Notes: generated by a model not told the origin, from the sequence alone. A DNA stretch of 64,000 nt from Flectonema sp. DT1601 (GCA_964019425.1 OZ025846.1:434001-498000), one strand, 5' to 3'. Counted from the first letter of the stretch, positions 26,911 to 37,989 are shown. Numbers and translations are program-made.

Positions 26911-28755
26911 ATGCGTAGAATATTGTGCCCGGTGGCACTCTTCAGTGCCACGGCTTACGGATTGGCTCCGGATCCCTCGCTGTTCTCTCGGGATCTCATT
27001 TTCTTTCAGGACAGAAGCAACGATCCAAAGCATCCCGATTCTGATCGAGTGATTGGTTGGTTGTCGCAGTCTGGGAACAACTGGCACGGTGATGAATTGC
27101 GTGCGGACCTTTCGTTTCACGTGTTTGAAGCGAATTGCACAACTGAGTACAGAGAGTTCATAAAGTCCAGTAATTTCTACAATGGAGAATGTGACTTTCT
27201 GAAGATGCCTGTTCCCCCTTTTGGATCAGTTGAAGGAGAAGATGACTACCAATGTACTGGGGGTGGTGACTGCCATCTATTAGTAGTTGACAGAGAGAGG
27301 AACTTATTATTTGAGCAGTGGAAGACTGATATTGTGGGAGGAGGTGCGCAAGACAATCCGTATAATGGGGGATGCGCCACCGCCTGGGACCTGACGAAGG
27401 ACTACGGTTGGAATACGGTGAAGGGATACGACTACAACAGACCTGGTCGTGGTATTGACTGTACTTCTGCGGATGCCGGGGGTCTTCCCATCACTCCTCT
27501 TCTCTTCACGCCTGAGGAACTCGATGCTGGAGTAATCAGACACGCTTTGAGGTACGTGCTTCCGAACAAGAACATCCGGAGGAGAAAGTTTGTGTTTCCC
27601 ATCACCCACGGAACATCAACATCGGGTCCTGCGAATGCTCCTCCTTACGGTGCGCAACTGCGATTGAAGTCAACTGCTGAACTGAAGGCTGCGTATCCGA
27701 GTCGTGACTTCGACGGTTTGTCGAAAGGAGCGAAGGTGATCATCACAGCCCTGCAGACGTACGGAATGTTCTTAACTGATGGAGGTAGGATTCCATTGAT
27801 GGGAACGAGTGACAGGTACTCGAGTATCAAGTATTGTGATCACGACAGGTACACTTACTGTGATGATGATCCAAACAGGTTGTTCCACTCTCACGATTTG
27901 AAGTTCTTGGGAGCTAAGGATTTTGAGATGCTTGACAACGGAGGAGTTGAAAGAGATGTTGGAGGTCAGGGATGCAGTCTTCTGAATCCGTGGGTTGAAC
28001 CTGCTGCTCCAACTTGTGTGACGACTGACTCTCCGAACGTGATTCCGACTACGACTGTGCCGACAGCTGTACCAACAGCAACGCCAACGTCAATCCCAAC
28101 AGTAGTCCCTACGGAAGTTCCAACAGTGAAGCCAACGTCAATCCCTACAGCAGTGCCAACAGTTACACCCACGGCTATCCCAACGTCAATCCCTACAGCG
28201 GTGCCAACAGCGGTTCCAGCAGTTACGCCCACGGCAATCCCAACGTTGGTGCCAACTGCAATACCGACTGCGACGCCAACAGCAGTTCCAACAACGACTC
28301 CTACGGCAATCCCAACAGCTGTGCCAACAGCGGTTCCTACGGCGACCCCAACAGCAATTCCAACAGCAAAGCAAACTGTGGTTCCGACAGAGACACCAGC
28401 GACAATGTCAACAGCCGTCCCAACAGAGATCCCAACAGTAATTCCGACAACAGCAATCCCTACTTCGGTTCCAACAACTTCTAGCGAGAGTGATGATGGA
28501 AGTAGTCAGAACAGTGATAGCAGTCAAAGCGCAAGTAGCAGTAGTGGTAGCGGTAGCGGTGGCAATGGAAGCGGATTGAGCTTGTGGACTTATGTGTTAA
28601 TGGTGCTGGCAGGGTTGCTCGTCGTGGGTGGGATTATTGCAGCATATATTGTTAAGCTGAAGAGTGTGGCTGGAGCTAAGTTGTTGAGTAATAGTTCAGC
28701 TGGGAAGTCCTTAATGCAAGAGATGCCAGAGAAGCATACGCATGTTCAAGTCTGA
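26911..28755 (+). CDS. Array gene 4: type I surface protein, one domain and short Pro-Thr stalk
   Basis: The protein has 614 residues and is the minimal form: signal peptide, a single Cys-rich domain (about 22-380), short Pro-Thr stalk, Ser/Gly hinge, membrane helix (about 556-581) and tail. It shares N-N-W-H-G with genes 2 and 3, has Ser for Gly in the K-S-G-N-F stretch, and shares GATGATGAT (instead of GATGACGAT) with gene 5. It shows that one domain is enough for an open gene, so higher domain counts are expansions or this copy is a contraction. Confidence 0.9.
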   Translation: MRRILCPVALFSATAYGLAPDPSLFSRDLIFFQDRSNDPKHPDSDRVIGWLSQSGNNWHGDELRADLSFHVFEANCTTEYREFIKSSNFYNGECDFLKMPVPPFGSVEGEDDYQCTGGGDCHLLVVDRERNLLFEQWKTDIVGGGAQDNPYNGGCATAWDLTKDYGWNTVKGYDYNRPGRGIDCTSADAGGLPITPLLFTPEELDAGVIRHALRYVLPNKNIRRRKFVFPITHGTSTSGPANAPPYGAQLRLKSTAELKAAYPSRDFDGLSKGAKVIITALQTYGMFLTDGGRIPLMGTSDRYSSIKYCDHDRYTYCDDDPNRLFHSHDLKFLGAKDFEMLDNGGVERDVGGQGCSLLNPWVEPAAPTCVTTDSPNVIPTTTVPTAVPTATPTSIPTVVPTEVPTVKPTSIPTAVPTVTPTAIPTSIPTAVPTAVPAVTPTAIPTLVPTAIPTATPTAVPTTTPTAIPTAVPTAVPTATPTAIPTAKQTVVPTETPATMSTAVPTEIPTVIPTTAIPTSVPTTSSESDDGSSQNSDSSQSASSSSGSGSGGNGSGLSLWTYVLMVLAGLLVVGGIIAAYIVKLKSVAGAKLLSNSSAGKSLMQEMPEKHTHVQV

Positions 28756-30719
28756 GTTAACTTTCTTTTGACTGACTTCATGCATCTCCTCCCGTCTGCT
28801 TTGAAATTTTATGTGGTTATTAATTTCCCTGTTTCCTCCCCTTGTGTTAACCTTTTGAGTGGCGTGTTTTTATATTATTTGTGAACATTCGCTTCAATAA
28901 AGTGATAGCTGCATTTAGTTCACTTGTCTTATTAACTGCAATCGAGAGCGTCACAAGCTTCTTTGCAGATTGTTCTTTCCATCTTTTTTGCCTTCCTTTT
29001 CAACAAACAAAAAAAACTTCCTCTCAATTTCAGTAGTTGGCTTAAGCAGCTTTTTTTTAATATTAGCAAGTTATTATGAAAATAAACTTCACGAGACAAT
29101 TACCTGTTTCATCGTAACTTTATTGAATGATTACAGTGAGTCTGGAAATGGTTTTTTAGCCTCACGAACACTTCTTCTTCCACAAGTAAGTATTTAGTTT
29201 TTCTATGCTTAATCTTTGCCGCTGCTTCATGGTTGCAAATTCACTTTTGTACAATTCTTATTTTTGTTTTGTAAGTACGGAAGAAATACAAAGTTAGGGA
29301 GCACGATGATGTGTTCCTTTATATTTGGATCTCAGAAACTCTTGTCTTGCATCGCGCGCAAACGATCTCTTTTCATCCATCTTGGGGAGATATACGAATG
29401 TGTGTTTCGTTGGTTAAGTGTGTTGACAAAAAAAAAAGTAAAAAAATCTTCTCACCGCTGCTACTAACTTCAGCGAGAGAAAGAAACTTTCAAGCTTTCG
29501 AACCATGTAAAATGTTGTTGCTTGCGGAGTAATTTATTTATACTTCGAAATCTGTCAAATTACAAACGAACTCATTCTTTTTGGAACTCATAAATCTTTT
29601 CTCGAATATCTGAACTAATAAAATAAATTTAATCGATCCTTTCCTTTCTTTTCCATTCCTTTCCTTTTTTTGTACTTTTATTTGTGAACTAATAAATTTC
29701 TCTTTTTTCTCTTCTTTTGTTTTGTCGTGGGAATTCTTTTATTCTTTTGTTTTGTTTTGGTCGTTAAGAGCCAAAGCTGAGTTAAGATTTACCACACCCG
29801 ATATCAGTGCATACACTGGTTGTGTCTTTGGATATTTCTAATTTATAGAGATTTTCAGATTGATGCAAAACTTTTTCATCTCAAAAAGAGATTTGTTTGC
29901 CTGTGTTGGGAAGTACATCACGTTCTTCCTCTGTTTTTTATTTCTTTTTTTTCTTTTTCAACAATAATTAGGTCCACTTCGGAGAGGGCCGTTGTTCATT
30001 AAGCTTCTGTTCTTTCCTTTATTGCCTTTGCGGTCTCTTCTTGGTTGTGGTTAGAAAGGAAATTAATTCTTCTCGTATAACTGCCGTGTGTTGTTTTGCA
30101 AGTTCGCATTGGTATTTGAAATTGATTTCTTCATTAAACTGAAGCGAAGTCCTCAACATCTTATCTCAAAACTTCTTTTGTTCTTTTTTTTTTTTATATT
30201 TTTTCTAAAAAACAACCAAAATAAATAACACGCCGGGGATGCAAAAAAAGAGAAAAAAGAATCTCCAAGGCGATGAATGTTATTTGGGAACAAAACAATG
30301 ACTCGAAAATGAATAAAGTCAACTTCACGCGATTCTCTCTAGCTCCAAAGAAGACTTTTTTCTGTTTGCATTCCTCTCTTAAACGAGTTTGTGTCACGAC
30401 CATGGTCCGTGAGCATTAATTCCATTTGACAGTTTGCTTACTACTCTTGTGATTAGTTTTTACTATTTTTGTTGTTTCTTCAAATAGGTGAAATGATGAA
30501 ATGACTCTACGACACTGATGAGTAGTTATAAACTGATGAAGGCAGTTTTTGATTTCTTATTTTCAATTAGATAATGAGTCATTGCTGTGTTTTGTGAAAC
30601 ACTAAATATGATTTCAAGCAACAATCACCTTTAGAACTGCAACTTGTAGACAGTTATTGCTCCCAAGAACTAACCGTATCATAAAGAGAATTTACCAAAA
30701 CAGATTACAACCACACAAA
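28756..30719 (+). repeat. Array spacer 4 (1964 bases)
   Basis: AATAAA lies at 28896-28901. The spacer carries 3'-flank variant 2, a few private substitutions and the UBZ-gene relic at 30574. No supported gene. Confidence 0.75.
30574..30642 (+). pseudogene. Decayed copy of the 5' end of the UBZ-finger gene (relic 4)
   Basis: It reads M-S-H-C-C-V-L and then TGA at codon 8, with one substitution relative to relics 1-3. The shared stop shows that all four relics descend from one already broken copy. Confidence 0.8.
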
Positions 30720-33700
30720 ATGCGTAGAATATTGTGCCCGGTGGCACTCTTCAGTGCCACGGCTTACGGATTGGCTCCGGATCCCTCGCTGTTCTCTCGG
30801 GATCTCATTTTCTTTCAGGACAGAAGCAACGATCCAAAGCATCCCGATTCTGATCGAGTGATTGGTTGGTTGTCGCAGTCCGGGAACAACTGGTACGGTG
30901 ATGAATTGCGTGCGGACCTTTCGTTTCACGTGTTTGAAGCGAATTGCACAACTGAGTACAGAGAGTTCATAAAGTCCGGTAATTTCTACAATGGAGAATG
31001 TGACTTTCTGAAGATGCCTGTTCCCCCTTTTGGATCAGTTGAAGGAGAAGATGACTACCAATGTGCTGGGGGTGGTGACTGCCATCTATTAGTAGTTGAC
31101 AGAGAGAGGAACTTATTATTTGAGCAGTGGAAGACTGATATTGTGGGAGGAGGTGCGCAAGACAATCCGTATAATGGGGGATGCGCCACCGCCTGGGACC
31201 TGACGAAGGACTACGGTTGGAATACGGTGAAGGGATACGACTACAACAGACCTGGTCGTGGTATTGACTGTACTTCTGCGGATGCCGGGGGTCTTCCCAT
31301 CACTCCTCTTCTCTTCACGCCTGAGGAACTCGATGCGGGAGTAATCAGACACGCTTTGAGGTACGTGCTTCCGAACAAGAACATCCGGAGGAGAAAGTTT
31401 GTGTTTCCCATCACCCACGGAACATCAACATCGGGTCCTGCGAATGCTCCTCCTTACGGTGCGCAACTCCGATTGAAGTCAACTGCTGAACTGAAGGCTG
31501 CGTATCCGAGTCGTGACTTCGACAGTTTGTCGAAAGGAGCGAAGGTGATCATCACAGCCCTGCAGACGTACGGAATGTTCTTAACTGATGGAGGTAGGAT
31601 TCCATTGATGGGAACGAGTGACAGGTACTCGAGTATCAAGTATTGTGATCACGACAGGTACACTTACTGTGATGATGATCCAAACAGGTTGTTCCACTCT
31701 CACGATTTGAAGTTCTTGGGAGCTAAGGATTTTGAGATGCTGGACAACGGAGGAGTTGAAAGAGATGTTGGAGGTCAGGGATGCAGTCTTCTGAATCCGT
31801 GGGTTGAACCTGCTGCTCCAACTTGTGTGACGACTTCTTCTCCAAACGTGATTCCGACTACGACGCCAACTTCGATACCGGCTGCTCCTACACCAATTCC
31901 AACTTCAGTTCCGGTAGTTCCTGCGACACAGACTCCGGCATCTGTACCGACTTCGGGGGACTCGCTGTTCTCTCGGGATCTCATCTTCTACCAGGACAGA
32001 AGCAACGATCCAAAGCATCCCGATTCTGATCGAGTGATTGGTTGGTTGTCGCAGTCCGGGAACAACTGGTACGGTGATGAATTGCGTGCGGACCTTTCGT
32101 TTCACGTGTTTGAAGCGAATTGCACAACTGAGTTCAGAGAGTTCATAAAGTCCGGTAATTTCTACAATGGAGAATGTGACTTTCTGAAGATGCCTGTTCC
32201 CCCTTTTGGATCAGTTGAAGGAGAAGATGACTACCAATGTACTGGGGGTGGTGACTGCCATCTATTAGTAGTTGACAGAGAGAGGAACTTATTATTTGAG
32301 CAGTGGAAGACTGATATTGTGGGAGGAGGTGCGCAAGACAATCCGTATAATGGGGGATGCGCCACCGCCTGGGACCTGACGAAGGACTACGGTTGGAATA
32401 CGGTGAAGGGATACGACTACAACAGACCTGGTCGTGGTATTGACTGTACTTCTGCGGATGCCGGGGGTCTTCCCATCACTCCTCTTCTCTTCACGCCTGA
32501 GGAACTCGATGCGGGAGTAATCAGACACGCTTTGAGGTACGTGCTTCCGAACAAGAACATCCGGAGGAGAAAGTTTGTGTTTCCCATCACCCACGGAACA
32601 TCAACATCGGGTCCTGCGAATGCTCCTCCTTACGGTGCGCAACTCCGATTGAAGTCAACTGCTGAACTGAAGGCTGCGTATCCGAGTCGTGACTTCGACG
32701 GTTTGTCGAAAGGAGCGAAGGTGATCATCACAGCCCTGCAGACGTACGGAATGTTCTTAACTGATGGAGGTAGGATTCCATTGATGGGAACGAGTGACAG
32801 GTACTCGAGTATCAAGTATTGTGATCACGACAGGTACACTTACTGTGATGATGATCCAAACAGGTTGTTCCACTCTCACGATTTGAAGTTCTTGGGAGCT
32901 AAGGATTTTGAGATGCTTGACAACGGAGGAGTTGAAAGAGATGTTGGAGGTCAGGGATGCAGTCTTCTGAATCCGTGGGTTGAACCTGCTGCTCCAACTT
33001 GTGTGACGACTGACTCTCCGAACGTGATTCCGACTACGACTGTGCCGACAGCTGTACCAACAGCAACGCCAACGTCAATCCCAACAGTAGTCCCTACGGA
33101 AGTTCCAACAGTGAAGCCAACGTCAATCCCTACAGCAGTGCCAACAGTTACACCCACGGCTATCCCAACGTCAATCCCTACAGCGGTGCCAACAGCGGTT
33201 CCAGCAGTTACACCCACGGCAATCCCAACGTTGGTGCCAACTGCAATACCGACTGCGACGCCAACAGCAGTTCCAACAACGACTCCAACTGCAATCCCAA
33301 CAGCTGTGCCAACAGCGGTTCCTACGGCGACTCCAACAGCGATTCCAACAGCAAAGCAAACTGTGGTTCCGACAGAGACACCAGCGACAATGTCAACAAC
33401 CGTCCCAACAGAGATTCCAACAGTAATTCCGACAACAGCAATCCCTACTTCGGTTCCAACAACTTCTAGCGAGAGTGATGATGGAAGTAGTCAGAACAGT
33501 GATAGCAGTCAAAGCGCAAGTAGCAGTAGTGGTAGCGGTAGCGGTGGCAATGGAAGCGGATTGAGCTTGTGGACTTATGTGTTAATGGTGCTGGCAGGGT
33601 TGCTCGTCGTGGGTGGGATTATTGCAGCAATAATTGTTAAGCTGAAGAGTGTGGCTGGAGCTAAGTTGTTGAGTAATAATTCAGCTGGGAAGTCTTTAAT

Positions 33701-33740
33701 GCAAGAGATGCCAGAGAAGCATACGCATGTTCAAGTCTGA
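30720..33740 (+). CDS. Array gene 5: type I surface protein, two domains and short Pro-Thr stalk
   Basis: The protein has 1006 residues. Domains start at about residues 22 and 414 (short linker, 1176-base spacing), followed by the short stalk, hinge, membrane helix (about 948-973) and tail. This copy has the most private changes: Q-C-A-G in domain 1, F-D-S-L for F-D-G-L, C-V-T-T-S-S for C-V-T-T-D-S, E-F-R for E-Y-R in domain 2, A-I-I-V in the membrane helix and S-N-N-S in the tail. It is the most diverged member, which fits an array edge that escapes homogenisation. Confidence 0.9.
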   Translation: MRRILCPVALFSATAYGLAPDPSLFSRDLIFFQDRSNDPKHPDSDRVIGWLSQSGNNWYGDELRADLSFHVFEANCTTEYREFIKSGNFYNGECDFLKMPVPPFGSVEGEDDYQCAGGGDCHLLVVDRERNLLFEQWKTDIVGGGAQDNPYNGGCATAWDLTKDYGWNTVKGYDYNRPGRGIDCTSADAGGLPITPLLFTPEELDAGVIRHALRYVLPNKNIRRRKFVFPITHGTSTSGPANAPPYGAQLRLKSTAELKAAYPSRDFDSLSKGAKVIITALQTYGMFLTDGGRIPLMGTSDRYSSIKYCDHDRYTYCDDDPNRLFHSHDLKFLGAKDFEMLDNGGVERDVGGQGCSLLNPWVEPAAPTCVTTSSPNVIPTTTPTSIPAAPTPIPTSVPVVPATQTPASVPTSGDSLFSRDLIFYQDRSNDPKHPDSDRVIGWLSQSGNNWYGDELRADLSFHVFEANCTTEFREFIKSGNFYNGECDFLKMPVPPFGSVEGEDDYQCTGGGDCHLLVVDRERNLLFEQWKTDIVGGGAQDNPYNGGCATAWDLTKDYGWNTVKGYDYNRPGRGIDCTSADAGGLPITPLLFTPEELDAGVIRHALRYVLPNKNIRRRKFVFPITHGTSTSGPANAPPYGAQLRLKSTAELKAAYPSRDFDGLSKGAKVIITALQTYGMFLTDGGRIPLMGTSDRYSSIKYCDHDRYTYCDDDPNRLFHSHDLKFLGAKDFEMLDNGGVERDVGGQGCSLLNPWVEPAAPTCVTTDSPNVIPTTTVPTAVPTATPTSIPTVVPTEVPTVKPTSIPTAVPTVTPTAIPTSIPTAVPTAVPAVTPTAIPTLVPTAIPTATPTAVPTTTPTAIPTAVPTAVPTATPTAIPTAKQTVVPTETPATMSTTVPTEIPTVIPTTAIPTSVPTTSSESDDGSSQNSDSSQSASSSSGSGSGGNGSGLSLWTYVLMVLAGLLVVGGIIAAIIVKLKSVAGAKLLSNNSAGKSLMQEMPEKHTHVQV

Positions 33741-35546
33741 GTTAACTTTCTTTTGACTGACTTCATGCATCTCCTCCCGTCTGCTTTGAAATTTTATGTG
33801 GTTATTAATTTCCCTGTTTCCTCCCCTTGTGTTAACCTTTTGAGTGGCGTGTTTTTATATTATTTGTGAACATTCGCTTCAATAAAGTGATAGCTGCATT
33901 TAGTTCACTTGTCTTATTAACTGCAATCGAGAGCGTCACAAGCTTCTTTGCAGATTGTTCTTTCCATCTTTTTTGCCTTCCTTTTCAACAAACAAAAAAA
34001 ACTTCCTCTCAATTTCAGTAGTTGGCTTAAGCAGCTTTTTTTTAATATTAGCAAGTTATTATGAAAATAAACTTCACGAGACAATTACCTGTTTCATCGT
34101 AACTTTATTGAATGATTACAGTGAGTCTGGAAATGGTTTTTTAGCCTCACGAACACTTCTTCTTCCACAAGTAAGTATTTAGTTTTTCTATGCTTAATCT
34201 TTGCCGCTGCTTCATGGTTGCAAATTCACTTTTGTACAGTTCTTATTTTTGTTTTGTACGTACGGAAGAAATACAAAGTTAGGGAGCACGATGATGTGTT
34301 CCTTTATATTTGGATCTCAGAAACTCTTGTCTTGCATCGCGCGCAAACGATCTCTTTTCATCCATCTTGGGGAGATATACGAATGTGTGTTTCGTTGGTT
34401 AAGTGTGTTGACAAAAAAAAAAGTAAAAAAATCTTCTCACCGCTGCTACTAACTTCAGCGAGAGAAAGAAACTTTCAAACTTTCGAACCATGTAAAATGT
34501 TGTTGCTTGCGGAGTAATTTATTTATACTTCGAAATCTGTCAAATTACAAACGAACTCATTCTTTTTGGAACTCATAAATCTTTTCTCGAATATCTGAAC
34601 TAATAAAATAAATTTAATCGATCCTTTCCTTTCTTTTCCATTCCTTTCCTTTTTTTGTACTTTTATTTGTGAACTAATAAATTTCTCTTTTTTCTCTTCT
34701 TTTGTTTTGTCGTGGGAATTCTTTTATTCTTTTGTTTTGTTTTGGTCGTTAAGAGCCAAAGCTGAGTTAAGATTTACCACACCCGATATCAGTGCATACA
34801 CTGGTTGTGTCTTTGGATATTTCTAATTTATAGAGATTCTCAGATTGATGCAAAACTTTTTCATCTCAAAAAGAGATTTGTTTGCCTGTGTTGGGAAGTA
34901 CATCACGTTCTTCCTCTGTTTTTTATTTCTTTTTTTTCTTTTTCAACAATAATTAGGTCCACTTCGGAGAGGGCCGTTGTTCATTAAGCTTCTGTTCTTT
35001 CCTTTATTGCCTTTGCGGTCTCTTCTTGGTTGTGGTTAGAAAGGAAATTAATTCTTCTCGTATAACTGCCGTGTGTTGTTTTGCAAGTTCGCATTGGTAT
35101 TTGAAATTGATTTCTTCATTAAACTGAAGCGAAGTCCTCAACATCTTATCTCAAAACTTCTTTTGTTCTTTTTTTTTTTTATATTTTTTCTAAAAAACAA
35201 CCAAAATAAATAACAAGCCGGGGATGAAAAAAAAGAGAAAAAAGAATCTCCAAGGCGATGAATGTTATTTGGGAACAAAACAATGACTCGAAAATGAATA
35301 AAGTCAACTTCACGCGATTCTCTCTAGCTCCAAATAAGACTTTTTTCTGTTTACATTCCTCTCTTAAACGAGTTTGTGTCACGACCATGGTCCGTGAGCA
35401 TTAATTCCATTTGACGGTTTGCTTACTACTCTTGTGATTAGTTTTTACTATTTTTGTTGTTTCTTCAAATAGGTGAAATGATGAAATGACTCTACGACAC
35501 TGATGAGTAGTTATAAACTGGCTATATATTATTTTTAAACCAGATA
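33741..35546 (+). repeat. Terminal array spacer and promoter of the UBZ-finger gene
   Basis: This copy matches the internal spacers up to about 35520, then differs briefly and re-aligns at AGATAATGAGTCA, where the intact downstream gene starts. AATAAA lies at 33881-33886. This is probably the ancestral junction between a surface-protein gene and its neighbour, from which the internal spacers were copied. A CAG ending at 35543 lies directly before the start codon. Confidence 0.75.
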
Positions 35547-36791
35547 ATGAGTCACTGTTGTCCTTTGTGTAATACTAAATATGATTTAATTGAGAAATGC
35601 AACGACCATCTTGCAATCTGTGATGTCAATATGCGACTTGATAAAAGTGATAGAATGTTAGACATAAGAGATTGGGAACTTGACGTTGAATTGATAAATA
35701 TATTAAAAAAAACGACGAATGAGAACACTATAAAAAAGAATTCGGATATGGAAGAAATGACGAAGCAACTAAGGCAAGGTCAATTCAGTAAAAAAGAAGG
35801 AAATGGAGACCGCATTCAAGCTGTTGAATCATTCGTTACAAAGATCGACGAATTTGTAAAATCACTAAGCGAACCAGCGGTATCTGGATTATGGCTTCAA
35901 CAGAGACTAATATTAGCAGACAAATACAATGTTGTAGCTAAAAGATATTCCTCAGCGGTATCACACGAATCACCTGTTAAGATTTGGAGAATACAATATT
36001 CAGACAAGCCTAGTACGACTACCAGAATACGACAATTTAGACAAAATAACATTAAATGCATCACCTTAACAATTACTGCTCTTCCAGGAAATGAAGGATC
36101 GATTGCTTATATTGATCTACCGAATGAGACGTGGCAGTGTACTAATCCTGAAGAACAGTTGTTAGTCAATAAAATTATTCCTCATACTGGACCTTTACAG
36201 CTGTCGAAACCATCCGTACTAACTATTGAGATTGTAGGAAGTGTTAAGTGGTTGCCAATTAGAGTTGTTTCCGGAACTACTTCGGGCCCTGCTCTAAATG
36301 TTCCCATTCAATTCGATGAATACCAAGACGGAACTTTTCGGGGAGTGAGAGTTGGCGCTGGTGTTGGTGTTGAAGCGACGACTTATACTTCCAAAAAAGA
36401 AAGATTTTCAAATTTTGTTACTGCCTTGTCGAGAAAAAGACGTCTGCCATCTTACTCTGCGGGGCCTTCGGTAAATCGATCAACTTCAATTGAATTCTTA
36501 GGACCCAGTCAACCTGTTACTGAAATATCGATTCCTGCAGAAAAGAGAACTTCTCGTATGAAGTTGTTGACTGAACCGATTCCTGTTTCACTTCCTCCGA
36601 ATCCATGTGTTCCACTTGCGAAGTATCTTTGGCATGATCATCAAAATGCTGAGGCTGAGGCTCGTAGTTCTATCGCCCCCAAGATGTTAGCAGCGTATCC
36701 AAGTAATCCAGCACTTCATCTGAGAGATTTACGAAAGTCATTTGGTGAAGCATCGAATGGATGCTCTGAGAGTTTAAACCTTCACGGATAA
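35547..36791 (+). CDS. UBZ4-type zinc-finger protein of unknown function
   Basis: The protein has 414 residues. The N-terminus carries C5-x2-C8-x12-H21-x3-C25 with N-D-H-L before the last cysteine, the pattern of the RAD18-type UBZ4 ubiquitin-binding finger. Charged, probably helical sequence follows to about residue 110, then a region with alternating hydrophobic residues (about 140-250) that looks like a beta-rich domain I do not recognise. The tail is Ser/Pro-rich. There is no signal peptide or membrane segment. Its 5' end was copied into each array spacer, which shows that it bordered the founding array unit. A role in reading ubiquitin is suggested only by the finger. Confidence 0.85.
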   Translation: MSHCCPLCNTKYDLIEKCNDHLAICDVNMRLDKSDRMLDIRDWELDVELINILKKTTNENTIKKNSDMEEMTKQLRQGQFSKKEGNGDRIQAVESFVTKIDEFVKSLSEPAVSGLWLQQRLILADKYNVVAKRYSSAVSHESPVKIWRIQYSDKPSTTTRIRQFRQNNIKCITLTITALPGNEGSIAYIDLPNETWQCTNPEEQLLVNKIIPHTGPLQLSKPSVLTIEIVGSVKWLPIRVVSGTTSGPALNVPIQFDEYQDGTFRGVRVGAGVGVEATTYTSKKERFSNFVTALSRKRRLPSYSAGPSVNRSTSIEFLGPSQPVTEISIPAEKRTSRMKLLTEPIPVSLPPNPCVPLAKYLWHDHQNAEAEARSSIAPKMLAAYPSNPALHLRDLRKSFGEASNGCSESLNLHG

Positions 36792-37033
36792 TACTCTTAT
36801 TGGATGCTTTAGTTTATTGTATTTACCGACCGTGTTTTCGCTCTTTTAGACTTTGAGAATGTCACATCAACTTATTGTGTTTACCTCTTACCTGACATCA
36901 CTGCAGTGATTCTCTTTCTAACCTTCTCACTCACATGTGTATTACTTGTTGTCTTTAAGTGGTTTAGTGTTTATTGGAAGTATTTATATTAACAGGAATT
37001 TATTTTAAAAAAAAAAAAGATAATAATAATAAC

Positions 37034-37939
37034 ATGTCAGCAGTAGGTTTAGTTATCACGTCGGCCCTGTCTGGTATTCTGAGAGAAACGCCAATGCTGA
37101 TGGCACACGATGCTGCAACGGGATATTTAAATACAACAATTGTAACGAAAGTAGTATATGATTGGACAAAGACGCAGACTACAACATTCGCAGGACAGCT
37201 TGACTGTGGAGTGAGAGCCTTTGACTTAAGACCTGCAACCAAGGATGGTAAAGTAATAATGCATCACGGGTCTGTTGATGTTGACTACCCGTTGGAAACT
37301 GCGTTGCTTGAAGTAATTAACTGGGCAGGAAACAATCCCGGAGAACTCGTACTCCCAATTATCACTAGCTGTAAGGGAGACGGTTGTCAATCAAATGTCA
37401 CATCGTTGGTATCTAAACTAAAGATTCCTGTCGGTAGCTGCAGCTCTCTGGCTCACAGAACATATGAAAAGACCGTACCAGAGGCAAAGATGTCAAATGG
37501 CGGATCTGTTATGGTATTCTTTGGTTGCAGTGCGTCAAACTACGACCCCAAGATAACCTGCTACCCTCCGTATGAAACCCCACATCAAGTATCCAGTGAG
37601 AAGTATGGTTCCATTGAGAGATCTTGTTATGGTGAAGAGTCACATATCACTAAAGCGTACGATTCATTCTATGCTTATATGAACAGGACTGCTGCTAAGG
37701 CTCTCCCACATATATTTTCACAACTTCAGTCAATTTGGCAAGAAGACATTGACACTATCGTCATTGGAGACCTTTATGACAGTAGTCTTGTAAAGGATGA
37801 GATTCGATCTGATCAAAATAATAAAGTTCTTCAAAAGCTTAAGATGGGATGGTGGAAGAACATCAATTTCTTTGAAGTTAACAATGCTTGTCACCACGGT
37901 AACGAGATAGCTGCCTTCCTTAAGACTCGTTCGAAATAA
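37034..37939 (+). CDS. PI-PLC X-domain phosphodiesterase-like protein
   Basis: The protein has 301 residues. The X-domain hallmarks are M-A-H-D at 23-26 (first catalytic His, H25), G-Q-L-D-C-G-V-R-A-F-D-L-R-P at 54-67, and H-H-G at 77-79 (second His). This places it with single-domain PLC-like phosphodiesterases (bacterial PI-PLC, GPI-PLC and PLCXD proteins) rather than the multidomain PLC isozymes, because no PH, EF-hand, Y or C2 domain is present. The likely reaction is cleavage of phosphatidylinositol or GPI-type lipids, by inference. The N-terminus is mildly hydrophobic but not a clear signal peptide. I chose the ATG at 37034; the frame is open 20 codons further up only through an A-rich leader. 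An ACAG ends 38 bases before the start. Confidence 0.85.
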   Translation: MSAVGLVITSALSGILRETPMLMAHDAATGYLNTTIVTKVVYDWTKTQTTTFAGQLDCGVRAFDLRPATKDGKVIMHHGSVDVDYPLETALLEVINWAGNNPGELVLPIITSCKGDGCQSNVTSLVSKLKIPVGSCSSLAHRTYEKTVPEAKMSNGGSVMVFFGCSASNYDPKITCYPPYETPHQVSSEKYGSIERSCYGEESHITKAYDSFYAYMNRTAAKALPHIFSQLQSIWQEDIDTIVIGDLYDSSLVKDEIRSDQNNKVLQKLKMGWWKNINFFEVNNACHHGNEIAAFLKTRSK

Positions 37940-37989
37940 GACATGTTCTTGTTTCTGTGTGTTGTTTGGAGTGTGGTTTGACACTAGTC

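Noticed and set aside
3895-35520. The array as a pure assembly duplication
   Set aside because: The copies differ in domain number, stalk type, 3'-flank variant and private substitutions, and spacer lengths vary (1958, 1958, 1961, 1964). Genes 1 and 2 share so much 3' sequence that some error there cannot be excluded.
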